Shown here: one piece after another, positions 50,875 to 61,248 of the stretch
Numbering within the stretch: the stretch's first letter is position 1
Layout of the letters: the number at the start of each line of letters is the position of its first letter
Source: Willaertia magna
Taxonomy: Eukaryota > Heterolobosea > Eutetramitea > Acrasida > Naegleriidae
Assembly (NCBI GenBank): GCA_902984215.1
Contig: CADWAF010002301.1
Span: 1 to 64,000 of the forward strand
Reading direction: 5' to 3'
Length of the DNA stretch: 64,000 nt
Program-made: the position numbers and the translations under genes
The notes under the pieces: generated by a model
What the model saw: only the letters and a program-made list of their open reading frames with translations
Databases searched by the model: none
Told to the model about the DNA's origin: nothing

Positions 50875-53772
50875 TTACAATTTTTGATGTTTATTTCTCT
50901 TTTCATATTGTTGTTTAATCTTAATTCTTGTTGTATCTGGTAAATTAGAAAAACCAAAACTAGTACTTAATAATTCATATCTCTTTAAAATAAAAGATTC
51001 ACATTCACTCTCCAAAATTTTATCATTATATAATAAAGCAATATCCATAATACTCCAAACATTTGTCACATCTAATAAAGTACAAATTAATCTTCTACAA
51101 CAATTAGATATTTCAGTTAAATCAAATAATAAACAATAAATTAAAATACCAATACAATTCTTTGGTGTCAAACGTAATGTGTCAGTATATAAAAATGTTA
51201 ATACTTCTAACATTACTTCTTTAGAATAATCAGTTAAGTGAACTACTTTTTCTTTACTTTCACTCATTCCAGATGTAACAAACATTCTAGAAAAGAATGG
51301 TGATCTTGCCATAATTAATTTGTGTACAGCAATACCATTATGTTGCTGTTGTTCTTCTACTAAATTCATTTCATTATCTTCTTTATATAAATTATCATCA
51401 TCTTCAAATAGTGGAATTTCTTCTTCTTCTTCTGCTTTTTGTTGAGGTGGATCCAAAACTAAAATTAAATCACTGTATGTATGATCATTAATTAATGAAC
51501 ATAAATCTTTGTGAAGTTGTCGTAAAATCTCTTTCGTAACTGATAAATCCATTTGTTCACTAATTAAACAAATCTTTTGAACTAATGGATAATGTTTCTC
51601 CAAAGACCAATTCTTAACTAAATCTAAAAATGTTTTAACATTTTGCTTTTCATTAATATTAATTTCAGCAATATATAAATAATCCAAATAGGCTTCAAAT
51701 ATATTTGTGTCACATTCAGTTATGTCAACTAATGTGACATAAGGCGATGAATTATTATCATCTTCAATGGAAAGTAAATGTTTTTCCATTGTTTGTTCAC
51801 TTGATACTATTTTCTCGTGTAACGTAGGACATCTCACCTTAATAATTGCTTTATGTGCAGTAATAAAACTAAATGAACTATCGTCACAATCATCAGAATT
51901 AGAATCTTTCACTCTAAATACAACGTCACATAAAAATCCATCCTTCTTCTTTTGTTGTAAATAAGAACAAAGTGGAATGGTTTTACCAGGCTCAGGTAAA
52001 TTCCATAATTGTACAAATGGTTGAACAGATGAATCATTTACTCCTATTCCACCAATTCTAATCATTCTATTTTGATAAACATAACAAGTATGACCACTAA
52101 CTGGAGGATTATAAATAGAATAATCCTTTTCAATGACCTTAGAGTTCTCATCATTACTTAAATTCATAATAGATGTTGTATTCATTTCATCTGAAATAAT
52201 TTCCATAATATTCCACTTTTTATCAACAATATCAAATCTATATAAAGTATTACTTGTCATTGCTTTATCTGTATCATTCATTCTACCACCAAATACATAA
52301 AAGCTTTGATTATTACAAGCAAATGATTGATGTTTAAATAGAGGTGGTGGAGGTATAGATTCTGTCATTATTTCTGTCCACTTTTCAGTATTTACATCAA
52401 ACATGTATAAATCATTTAATGCTGTTTTACCATTGTAACCTCCAAATATAAAAATTAAATTGGATATCATACATGAACTGTGATCAAATCTAGGGCTTGG
52501 CCAATGAACTACTCCTTTCTGTTTTGGTTTTTCAATAGCTGTCACATCAAATTCTGGATTATTTGCAGAAAATGTATATTTATAAAAATCATTGAGGCCA
52601 TTTGTGTTTTTACCACCAAAAAGATAAACCTTAACAGGCCATCCACCATCTACATCATAAGCAATAGAAAAGTGTGATCTCATTGGCACAAATGCACTTC
52701 CAGGTAAAGGGGCAGGATGAGTTTGTTCTTCATAATTAGTTGAACTAGGTGGAGGTCCTCTTATCATACCATTTGTAATCTTATTTGGATTAAATACATT
52801 AGCTATTGCAAATACAATCATTTCATTAAATCTATATTCACAATTACGTCTATTGTAATAACTCCAATTCCTCATTGGTTCTGTTAATGCATCAATCATT
52901 CTCTTATTCACACCAAAAGTATTCCCGCCAAAAATAAATAACGTTTCACCTGCCAAAACCATATTAGAATTTACAATAGGTGGAATATAAATTGTATTTC
53001 TAGCAGTGTAACTATTATGTGAAAGATAATGTAAATTCTTATAAACAATAATATGATTATTCATTAAATTATAATGTATTAAATCATCTTGTAAACTATT
53101 ACCAATCCTTCCACCATAAATAAATAAATGTCCATTATTTAAAGTACTACAAAAATCATGTCTATTAAAACAATTTTTAATTGTTTCTTCTAAAGATCCC
53201 TTCATCTTACTTTCTGTTTTAAATAATCTAGAAGCTGCAATATTCTTTTCAATCATCTCTTGGTAATTTGTGTATCTTTCACCAGTGTGTTCGCTAATCT
53301 TATAAGCAAAATTTAAAATATAACGAACTTCTTCTTCATATTTTGGGTTCCCAACGTATTGTGTGTAGTAAGTTGGTCTAATTGATTCAAAGAACATTTT
53401 TGTGCATTGTAAAACATTTAATTTATAATGAACATTTTGTAAAACTTGTCCTGCTAACTTTTTCTTTTTGTTATTATTTTTAATTTCTTCTTCTTTTTGT
53501 AAAGATTGTAATGCTTCAAGAGTAAATAAAATATCATTTTCTTGATCTTTTTTCTTTTTTAATTTCATTTCATATTTTTCTTCTCTCTTCTTTTTTTCTA
53601 CTTCTTCAATTTTCTTTTTAGAATCTAACACTAATTCAATAATATTTAAAGTTTCATCATTTACTTCTTCTTCTTCTTCTTGTTGATTGCTGTTATAATA
53701 TTCTTCATTGTCATCTTCTTCTTCACTAAAATCTAAGTCATCGTAGCCCAATTTCTTTAGGTATTCAGACAT
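50875..53772 (-). CDS. Kelch-BTB-BTB protein, LZTR1-like
   Basis: 965 aa from the ATG at 53772. About 130 charged coiled-coil residues at the N-terminus. Kelch-type propeller repeats (~210-600): LNNGHLFIYGGRIGN, SSCMISNLIFIFGGYNGKTA and NNQSFYVFGGRM. Two BTB domains follow: the first at ~610 (FLCDVVFRVKDSNSDD, then SFITAHKAIIKVRC) and the second at ~765 (HTYSDLILVLD, then AVHKLIMARSPFFSRMF and the VLTFLYTD end), each followed by BACK-like helices. This Kelch-BTB-BTB order is that of LZTR1, a Cullin-3 adaptor controlling RAS-family GTPases in animals. Its substrate in this organism is unknown. Confidence 0.85.
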   Translation of the reverse strand: MSEYLKKLGYDDLDFSEEEDDNEEYYNSNQQEEEEEVNDETLNIIELVLDSKKKIEEVEKKKREEKYEMKLKKKKDQENDILFTLEALQSLQKEEEIKNNNKKKKLAGQVLQNVHYKLNVLQCTKMFFESIRPTYYTQYVGNPKYEEEVRYILNFAYKISEHTGERYTNYQEMIEKNIAASRLFKTESKMKGSLEETIKNCFNRHDFCSTLNNGHLFIYGGRIGNSLQDDLIHYNLMNNHIIVYKNLHYLSHNSYTARNTIYIPPIVNSNMVLAGETLFIFGGNTFGVNKRMIDALTEPMRNWSYYNRRNCEYRFNEMIVFAIANVFNPNKITNGMIRGPPPSSTNYEEQTHPAPLPGSAFVPMRSHFSIAYDVDGGWPVKVYLFGGKNTNGLNDFYKYTFSANNPEFDVTAIEKPKQKGVVHWPSPRFDHSSCMISNLIFIFGGYNGKTALNDLYMFDVNTEKWTEIMTESIPPPPLFKHQSFACNNQSFYVFGGRMNDTDKAMTSNTLYRFDIVDKKWNIMEIISDEMNTTSIMNLSNDENSKVIEKDYSIYNPPVSGHTCYVYQNRMIRIGGIGVNDSSVQPFVQLWNLPEPGKTIPLCSYLQQKKKDGFLCDVVFRVKDSNSDDCDDSSFSFITAHKAIIKVRCPTLHEKIVSSEQTMEKHLLSIEDDNNSSPYVTLVDITECDTNIFEAYLDYLYIAEININEKQNVKTFLDLVKNWSLEKHYPLVQKICLISEQMDLSVTKEILRQLHKDLCSLINDHTYSDLILVLDPPQQKAEEEEEIPLFEDDDNLYKEDNEMNLVEEQQQHNGIAVHKLIMARSPFFSRMFVTSGMSESKEKVVHLTDYSKEVMLEVLTFLYTDTLRLTPKNCIGILIYCLLFDLTEISNCCRRLICTLLDVTNVWSIMDIALLYNDKILESECESFILKRYELLSTSFGFSNLPDTTRIKIKQQYEKRNKHQKL

Positions 53773-54044
53773 TATTTTTTTTGTGATTGTTTGTGAAAAG
53801 TTCTTTCGCACTTCTTCCGAATTTATTGCATTTTTATAAGCGCATTGTGGAATTGATTTTCTTTACAATAGAAAATAAGTTTTTAATAAATTCCACCTTC
53901 ACCTTTTGATTCATCATGCTTAATTTGTGGTTAAATAATAATTTGTAATTAGCAACTCAAAAATACATTATTCGAACTGTGTTTTTACAATTAAATTTTT
54001 AGGAGAATTTAAATTTTTTAATTATTTTAATTTTTAGGAAAAAA

Positions 54045-55119
54045 ATGAGCAACAATGATCCTTTTGATTTAGATGACATTTTAGACAGTAAGTAAAAAAT
54101 CTTAGGATGACTAGCCAATGATGATCATTTCCGAACAATCCATTAATTTAAATTATTAATTTTTTATTACATTTATTGTAGATGCTTTAAATGAATTTGA
54201 TAACATTTCAACACCTTCTAAAACAACAACAAATGATAATAATAATCAATCAACACCATCTTTTTTCTCAAGTAATATCACTACAAGTAATAATAACAAT
54301 GCTTCTTCTTCTTCTTTTATACCACCTACAAATAATAATACTTCACAAAATGAAGAAATTGATTTAGATGAAGTTTTTAATAAAACTTTAACGCCAGAAG
54401 AAAGACAAGTTTTTCAACAATTGACAGATCAAGTTACCAATTTTTTTAATGATTTAGAAAATACTACAAGTGACACTAACACACAGCCATCATCTTCTTC
54501 TTCTAGTAGTAGTAATAGTAATAGTAATAATAATAATGCCAATAACAATAATAAATCATCAACAGAAAACTATAATTTTCAAGAAGTAATGAAAAAGACA
54601 TTAGATATGCTTAATAAGAATGCAGCTTCAATGGGAGATAAGAAAAATACATCTTCATCATCATCTTCCGATAATAATAATCAAGAAGATGACGATGAAG
54701 AAGTAGATGAAGGATCATTTTCAAATTTACTTCAAAGTATGATGGAAGTATTACTTTCACCAGATATTCTTAAAGGACCAATGTTAGAGTTAAGAGAGAA
54801 GTATCCTTTATGGTTAAAAGAGAAGAAAGGACAAGTTGAAACTGAAGAATATGAAAGAGTATTAAAACAATATGATGTTTGTTGTAAGATTTGTAAAGTT
54901 TATGAAAGTAAAGTATTTCCTGATGCAATGGATGAGTTAATTGAGTTAATGAAGGTTATGCAAGAGTTAGGTCAACCACCAGAGGAAATTATTTCAACTT
55001 TATCAAAAGAAGGAGAAGGAGGTGCTGAAGATGATAATCAAGTACAAAAGTTATTACAAGGATTGAATTTTGCGGGAGCTGCTGGAAAGGATGGAAAAGG
55101 AGGTTGCCCAATGCAATAA
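54045..55119 (+). CDS. PEX19: Peroxisomal biogenesis factor 19, two exons, farnesylated tail
   Basis: 326 aa. Exon 1 is 54045-54087, the intron is 54088-54181 (94 nt, GTAAGT...TAG, phase 1) and exon 2 is 54182-55119. N-terminus SNNDPFDLDDILDNALNEFD matches the PEX3-binding start of PEX19. A low-complexity Asn/Ser middle leads into the C-terminal domain LSPDILKGPMLELREKYP through YESKVFPDAMDELIELMKVM. It ends GGCPMQ, a CaaX box for farnesylation as in PEX19 of other organisms. PEX19 is the cytosolic receptor and chaperone for peroxisomal membrane proteins. Its presence shows that the organism has peroxisomes. Confidence 0.96.
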
Positions 55120-55416
55120 AAAAGTTATTAAGGTAAAAATTGATAATTGTTGTAAAACGGAGCAGGTTGAGAGTATTACTATTGCCAATGGGGTTCAATT
55201 CCCCCAAGAGTGTTCCTATCTTTTATTTAATATAAAATTTATAATATAAAAATCAACATTTAAAATTCATGGTTTTTAGAAATTGAGTGATTACAATTAC
55301 AAATTCAGGCTTTATTTTAAGAAAATAAATTAAAGAAATAACAAACTTTAAAAAGTACCAATTTTTTTTAAAAATTAAATAATACAAAAATTCCCTCTTT
55401 TAAAAAGGATTGCCAT

Positions 55417-56921
55417 TTAGTGTAAATTTCTAGTCTTGATCATATTTTGTAAATTACCATATGAGACTAAAGTTGGTGGTGTTTGTAATAATTTCTTTGC
55501 AACAGATCTAACTTGCTCCTCAGTAACAGATTTAATTGCTTCTGCTTGTTTTGCAACATCACCGAATGCTGCAACATATTCATGTAAACCAAAGTTACCT
55601 GTAACAGATTCATAAAGTCTTGCTAAAGCTTGATTCTTTGCACTTAATAATTCTTCACTACCTAAATTCTTATCTACATCTCTTAATTCAGTAACAACTT
55701 GTTCAACAGCCTTTGAAACATTTAATCCATTATTACCACCCAAATAAACACCGAATAAACCGTTATCGGAATATGATGTAATGAAAGCACTACCATATTG
55801 AATATTATTAACAGTCTTTGCTAATCTTGAAGCATTATTATCAATACCCTTCTTTAAAGTGCCAACTTGACCTAAATAGTTTTGTAATACTTGATATGCA
55901 GCTAAATCAGCATCTGTTGTAGTTGGTCCTTGATAAGCTAATATTGCTTGAGTTTGATATGGTGAATTACTAGCTAGTTCATTAACTTGGAAATCTCCTC
56001 CATAATATTTAGATTTTGCAAATGAACAAATATCTTGTTGTGAAGAAATATCAGTAGGGATATTACCTAATAAAATTGAACCTAATTCCCTTAATTCATC
56101 ATGAGAATAATTAGTACCTACTAAAGTCATTCTTGGTGCAACAAATAATGTATCCATATAATTTAAAATAGTATCAGTATTAATTCTATTCAAATTATGG
56201 GAAGGACATACAACAGTATTACCTAAAGTTTCTCCATTGAAGGCTGCATAATGTAAAGCTTCATTTAAAACTAATTGAGAACTATTATGGAAATCTTCAA
56301 TATCCCTTTTAACAGCTTCAATTTTTGGCGGTAAATCCCATTCATGTAATCTACTTTGTAAAACAGAATTTGTTACCAACTCCAAGATATATGGAATACC
56401 ACTTTTTAAAGCTTCAGTTTGATATACAATATTTTCTCTACCTGTTTGAGCAGATACGTTTGCTCCAGTCTTTTGTAATTCAGAAACTAATCTTAATAAT
56501 GATCTTTGATTAGTACTTGAGAAGAAGAATTTAGAAACAAAGTGAGATGCACCGTTTGATTGATATGTTTCATGACGGGATCCAGCATTAACAACTAAAC
56601 TAACAACACTAGTACCATTAGTAGTAGAGTCCTATTAATAATTATAATTTTTTTTTGTTAACATTTAAGTTGTTTTTTACTTACAGTTGAGATGATGTTT
56701 AAACCATTTTCTAATGTAGATTGTTGTGGTTTATAGACTAATTGTTCTTCGTGTGCATTATTTAAATGATGTTTAGATTCTGGAATTCCAGGATAGAAAG
56801 AAGTAAGTGGAATTTCAGCTGGTGATCCAACGACAGTAGCATTATTTGTTAAACATGTTGAAAAATTTCTCTTGTTGTTCTTTGGTAAGATATTTTTGCT
56901 TTTCTTTAGGATGGAACGCAT
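55417..56921 (-). CDS. UQCRC2: Cytochrome bc1 core protein 2, two exons
   Basis: 483 aa. Exon 1 is 56685-56921, the intron is 56632-56684 (53 nt, GTAAGT donor, phase 0) and exon 2 is 55417-56631. Start MRSILKKSKNILPKNNKRNFSTCL is a mitochondrial presequence with an Arg-x-Phe-Ser cut-like site. The M16 peptidase fold is clear: AGSRHETYQSNGASHF, LVLNEALHYAAFNGETLGNT, then CPSHNLNRINTDTILNYM and the C-terminal GVYLGGNNG region. The zinc motif HxxEH is replaced (HFVSK), so it cannot be the active processing-peptidase subunit. The glycine-rich-loop and C-terminal layout fit the core-2 protein of complex III. It could be an MPP-alpha, but core 2 is the better fit. Confidence 0.85.
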
Positions 56922-57208
56922 TTTGAGATATTTTTTTGGAGTTGACTTATAGGAAAATTTACAACCACTCAATTTTTTTCAAATTTTTAATTTTAATTTT
57001 TTATTAATTTGGAGGGCTAGTTTTAATTTTCTTTGCTTCAAAGATTGTTTCTTTTATTCTCATTTGTTTATAGACTGGTAATATTATTACTTTAGTATTT
57101 CGTTCAACACACCTTGTTGTGTTTTTGATAGGTTGGCAAGTCCAGTAAAAATAATTGGGCATTTTTGTGCCTACTGGCATTGGCTAAAGCTCAGTTGTGC
57201 CTATGAAT

Positions 57209-60200
57209 TTATTTAAAGAATTGTTCTAAATCAATTGCTGCACCTTCTTGTTTCCAAACTTGTTCTTCTTCCTCTTTCTTGTTGATTGCAAAATCATCTT
57301 CTTTAAAGGAAGGGGAAGAGGCATATTTTTGCTCACTACTACTTTCTTCATTCTCTTCTTCCTTTCTACCATCCAATTCATTAATAATGTCTAACCACTC
57401 TTTATTTTGTGGCAGTTCTTTAATTTCATCAATAACATCTTCTCTATTTAATTTTCTTAATCTTCTTTTCACATTTGACATTACACTTTTATAAATTGTA
57501 ATTTTAAAATGTTTTAAAATCTCTAAAACGCCACAAATCCTATCAGGAGAGAATATACATGTTAATGCTAAATATTTATTTAAGCAAACTGAAAAATTTA
57601 AAGGAAAATTATTAAAATAATTATAAAAGGTAATATATTCTTCATTCATTTTAACACTATCAATATTTAATAAAACGTTATTTTTTGAAACATTAAACAC
57701 TTCATCAAATAATAAATTAATTTCATAAAAATCATTGTAATCTTTACAAGAAGAAATTAAAATCATTAATGTTAAATAATTTAATTTCATTTTGTCACTA
57801 TTATAAATTGATCTGTAAAAAGTCCAACAACCTGTATAATAATAGTTTTGTAAAAATGTAATTAATATACCATTAAATATATCTATATTATAAATATTAT
57901 ACTCCGTAATTAGTTTTTGTAACAGTTTGTAATCTTTTATTTTTAAAATTAGAATTGTTAAATAAAATAAAATGTGATTTTTTGTAAAATCAATTTCTTT
58001 TAATTGTAAAAATTTATAAACTTCTTTAAAATAAGTTTTTAATTCTTTTAAATCCAAATAAATTAAATTTTTTAAATAACAAAACGTTACAATATTTTCA
58101 ACATTTTTGTAATTTGAATTTTTTAAAAGTTTTTCAAACAAATTTTTTTGAATTTCAAGGTTTTTAATTGCCCCTTTAGGAGGTAATTTATCAAAAATAA
58201 AAGTTACAATTTCTTCATTTAAATTTAAATTTAAATTTATAAATTGATTAAAATAAAATAAAAATTTATTTGTATTTTTATTATTTAAATAAAAATGAAA
58301 TAAATTAATAAAATTTTCATAAGTTAAATTTAAATAATTTAATTGTAATAAATTTTCTAAATCACCACCAAAAATATTTTCTTTACAATAAATATTAATT
58401 AAAAAATTATAAAAATTAAAATTTTTACACAAAATAATTGCATTTTCAATTTCCCCATATTTGTAATAAAATTCACAAAATATCTTAAAACTATCTATGT
58501 TTGGAAATGTTTCTAAATTTAATACCATTTTATTAATAAATAAACTACATTTCTCTCTATCATTTAAAAACTCTTTTAAAATTAAATTAAAAATATCTGA
58601 ATTTAATTCAATCTTATCTTGTAGATTTTGTTCTAAAATTTCGTTAATAAAATCAAATGTTAAATTTGAACCAACTAATAGTTTTAAATAAAATGAAAAG
58701 ATAAATTTTTTAATTTTTGAGAATTCATTGGATAAATATTCGTAAATTTTAAAGTTTTCATTTTTTGTAAAGTTTTTAAATAAAATAGTTTCCATTTGGT
58801 TAAATAGTTCAATTCTTAAAAATTTAGGAATTTTTAAATTTTTAAAGAAATATAAAAAACTTTCATAATTTTTAAAATTTATATTTTTAATTTCGCTAAA
58901 TATATGGTAAAGCTCATGTTTAATTGAGTTTTGTAAAGTTATATTATTATTTTGTTGTAAAGTAGTGTTATTGATTTTTAATATTTTTAAATTTTCTTTT
59001 GGAATTTTATTTTTAATTAAATTTAAACATTCTATAAATAAAATTTCATCTTTTTTTACAATATTTAAAAATGATTGTAACATTTTAAAATTGTCAGAGC
59101 TTGTAAAATCGTTTATAAAATGTTTTAATAAATAAATTTCTTTTTTAGGAAAAATATTAAATAATTTAATAAATAAATCATTGTAGTTAATATCTTTATC
59201 TTTTAAATAATTAAAATATTCATATATAGATAACTCCATTAGTTTTTCCTTTTTAGTTAAATAATTATCAATCCCTTCTTTACAACATAATTCTAAATAT
59301 AATAAATAATTTTTAGTTAGAATTAAATATTCTTCTAATAAATACAAATTTACATTTTCATTTAAATTTAATTTTTTAAAATATTTATTTGCCATTTCCA
59401 AATTAACATTAGAATCCATTGTTGTAAAATAATTTACTAAAATACAATATGTTTCATTTGTAAAATTAATATTTTCAAAATTTTCTAAAAATTTTTCTAT
59501 ATCAATCATTTTTAAATTAATTGCCTTTTTTAGTATTTCATTAAAAATTAAAATAAATTGATTTGGATTTAAAATTTTAGTAATGTTTAATTCTTTAAGT
59601 TTTGTTGAAATAGCAATACTATTGTTACTACTATTCATTGTTATTTTTGTTGGTGTTTCAATTGTAGTTACATGTTCTTGATGGCTACTGTGTTTATGGC
59701 TATGACGATGATGTTTACTTCCACTCTTTTCAGAAGTAGTTGTTTTCTTTTTTTGTTCAAAAATGTTAATATCTTCATTCATATCGTCAATAATCTGTTG
59801 TTTTTTCAGCTCTTGTTGCATTACTTGTTGTTGTTGTTGTTTTTGATGTGGTTGTGGCTTTAACTGTTGTTTACCATCATTATCTAAATTATTTTCTTTA
59901 TTTTCTAAAAGAAAAGAATTATTTGGAACAAAATAAGGCTTCATAATTTCCTTTACAACTTGTATAAATTCCTTTTCGGTTTTTACTTCACTAATCATTA
60001 TTTGAATTGTTTCTTCATTGTAAACTTTATTTTTTATCATAAAATTTAAAATTGAAGATTTTGTAAAAGGTTCTATATCAATATTATTTTCAATTGAATA
60101 TTTTAAAAAATCATTTAAAAATAAAATAAAATCATTTGTTGTATGTTGTACTTTTTCTGTTACAAAAGTTTTAAAATAAGTTTTATAGATCTTTAAAATT

Positions 60201-60895
60201 TCATTTTTATCAATTTGTTTACAAAAAAGTAAAATATGTAAATAATTTTGTAAACAATCTACTTTTTTGGAATCTTCAAATATTTTATTTATAGAATTAA
60301 AAATTGCTTTTGTATAATAAACTTCTGGAAATTTTAATTTAAAATTTTTATCTTTTAAAATATTTAAACAATTTAAAAAAAATAAATTATAATCTTTTTT
60401 CTCTAAATATTTAAATTTTATAAAAATTGTACTTAAATCTTGTAAATTTTCTTTACAAAAAATAAAATCCTTTAAATAAATATTTTCATCAATATTTAAA
60501 TTATAAAACTTTATCTGAAATATATTTAAATATTTATCCATCTCAATCCTATCTTCTTGTTCAATTCTTAATAAAATATTTCTTTTAGGTTCTTGTTCAT
60601 TACCTTCATTATTATTGTCATCTTGTTGTTCTTCTCTAAGAAATTTACGGTTTTTAGATTTTTTTAATTTTTCTTCTAATAGAGAGGAAAGGGAGGTAGC
60701 TGAAGAAGAAAGAAGGTTAGAGGTAAATGTTTTTTTGAGGATATAACTGTTATTATTAATGGAATAGAAATATACTTTATTTATTTTGTTATTATTCTTG
60801 TTTGATGGGAAGAAAAGACTAGTTTGTTTCGGAAAGGCTTGTTTTTGTTGTTTGCTGATGAGAGCTTTGTGAGTGGAACATGTTAAAGATTTCAT
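57209..60895 (-). CDS. Long mitochondrial PPR-like helical-repeat protein
   Basis: 1228 aa in one exon, very A/T-rich codon use (AAA, AAT, TTA and ATT dominate). The N-terminus is basic and Ser/Thr-rich without acidic residues for ~65 residues (HKALISKQQKQAF), a likely presequence. The body is continuous paired helices of about 35 residues with no signature globular domain. Degenerate PPR-type units such as NGILITFLQNYYYTGCWTFY and LNYLTLMILISSCKDYNDFY are visible near 1040-1090. A His-rich insertion (HHRHSHKHSSHQEH) and Gln-rich tracts lie in a linker at ~345-420. Role probably in mitochondrial RNA metabolism, as for PPR proteins; the repeats are too diverged to read an RNA code. Confidence 0.6.
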   Translation of the reverse strand: MKSLTCSTHKALISKQQKQAFPKQTSLFFPSNKNNNKINKVYFYSINNNSYILKKTFTSNLLSSSATSLSSLLEEKLKKSKNRKFLREEQQDDNNNEGNEQEPKRNILLRIEQEDRIEMDKYLNIFQIKFYNLNIDENIYLKDFIFCKENLQDLSTIFIKFKYLEKKDYNLFFLNCLNILKDKNFKLKFPEVYYTKAIFNSINKIFEDSKKVDCLQNYLHILLFCKQIDKNEILKIYKTYFKTFVTEKVQHTTNDFILFLNDFLKYSIENNIDIEPFTKSSILNFMIKNKVYNEETIQIMISEVKTEKEFIQVVKEIMKPYFVPNNSFLLENKENNLDNDGKQQLKPQPHQKQQQQQVMQQELKKQQIIDDMNEDINIFEQKKKTTTSEKSGSKHHRHSHKHSSHQEHVTTIETPTKITMNSSNNSIAISTKLKELNITKILNPNQFILIFNEILKKAINLKMIDIEKFLENFENINFTNETYCILVNYFTTMDSNVNLEMANKYFKKLNLNENVNLYLLEEYLILTKNYLLYLELCCKEGIDNYLTKKEKLMELSIYEYFNYLKDKDINYNDLFIKLFNIFPKKEIYLLKHFINDFTSSDNFKMLQSFLNIVKKDEILFIECLNLIKNKIPKENLKILKINNTTLQQNNNITLQNSIKHELYHIFSEIKNINFKNYESFLYFFKNLKIPKFLRIELFNQMETILFKNFTKNENFKIYEYLSNEFSKIKKFIFSFYLKLLVGSNLTFDFINEILEQNLQDKIELNSDIFNLILKEFLNDREKCSLFINKMVLNLETFPNIDSFKIFCEFYYKYGEIENAIILCKNFNFYNFLINIYCKENIFGGDLENLLQLNYLNLTYENFINLFHFYLNNKNTNKFLFYFNQFINLNLNLNEEIVTFIFDKLPPKGAIKNLEIQKNLFEKLLKNSNYKNVENIVTFCYLKNLIYLDLKELKTYFKEVYKFLQLKEIDFTKNHILFYLTILILKIKDYKLLQKLITEYNIYNIDIFNGILITFLQNYYYTGCWTFYRSIYNSDKMKLNYLTLMILISSCKDYNDFYEINLLFDEVFNVSKNNVLLNIDSVKMNEEYITFYNYFNNFPLNFSVCLNKYLALTCIFSPDRICGVLEILKHFKITIYKSVMSNVKRRLRKLNREDVIDEIKELPQNKEWLDIINELDGRKEEENEESSSEQKYASSPSFKEDDFAINKKEEEEQVWKQEGAAIDLEQFFK

Positions 60896-61248
60896 TTTTT
60901 TTAATTAATAATTTGTTTTGTCGTGAGTTTTGATTTAATTTAGATAGCAAAGATGAATTATTTGTGGCTGGAATGTATAAGGTTGATGAAGAAGCGAAAA
61001 GAATGATTGATTTATTGTTTAAACAATTAATTGAATGTAGTCCTTTTACAGATGTATATTTTAATTGATTATTTTGAAAAGACATGTTTATTGAAAGATT
61101 TATAAATTAATTTATTTTTTTAAATTATGTTCAATTATATTATTATTATTGAACAAACCAAACTGGTCAGTTTTAATTTTTATTTTTTAGATTTTGTAAA
61201 GAGATGGAGACTTCGTTCTTCGAAATGAGCGAATTTCACACTTAAAAA
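60896..61248. other. Divergent intergenic region with a coding-like remnant
   Basis: 353 bp between the PPR-like gene start and the mevalonate-decarboxylase start. On the plus strand, 60929-61066 reads FNLDSKDELFVAGMYKVD, then EEAKRMIDLLFKQLIE, and ends at TGA, with an upstream TTTAATTTAG that could be a splice acceptor. No partner exon is visible. A minus frame in the same region (60819-61085) starts from ATG and overlaps the neighbouring gene. Confidence 0.35.

Noticed and set aside
55160..55220. GGGGTTCAATTCCCC looks like a tRNA T-arm (B box), with a T-run downstream
   Set aside because: No D-arm or anticodon arm is found, the acceptor ends do not pair at the required spacing, and the span is too short for a tRNA. 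It lies in the 3' flank of PEX19.
60819..61085. 88-codon minus-strand frame overlapping the start of the PPR-like gene
   Set aside because: It overlaps the neighbouring gene's presequence, has Ser/Asn low complexity and no homology sign. The plus-strand reading of the same region looks more coding-like and is listed as a finding.
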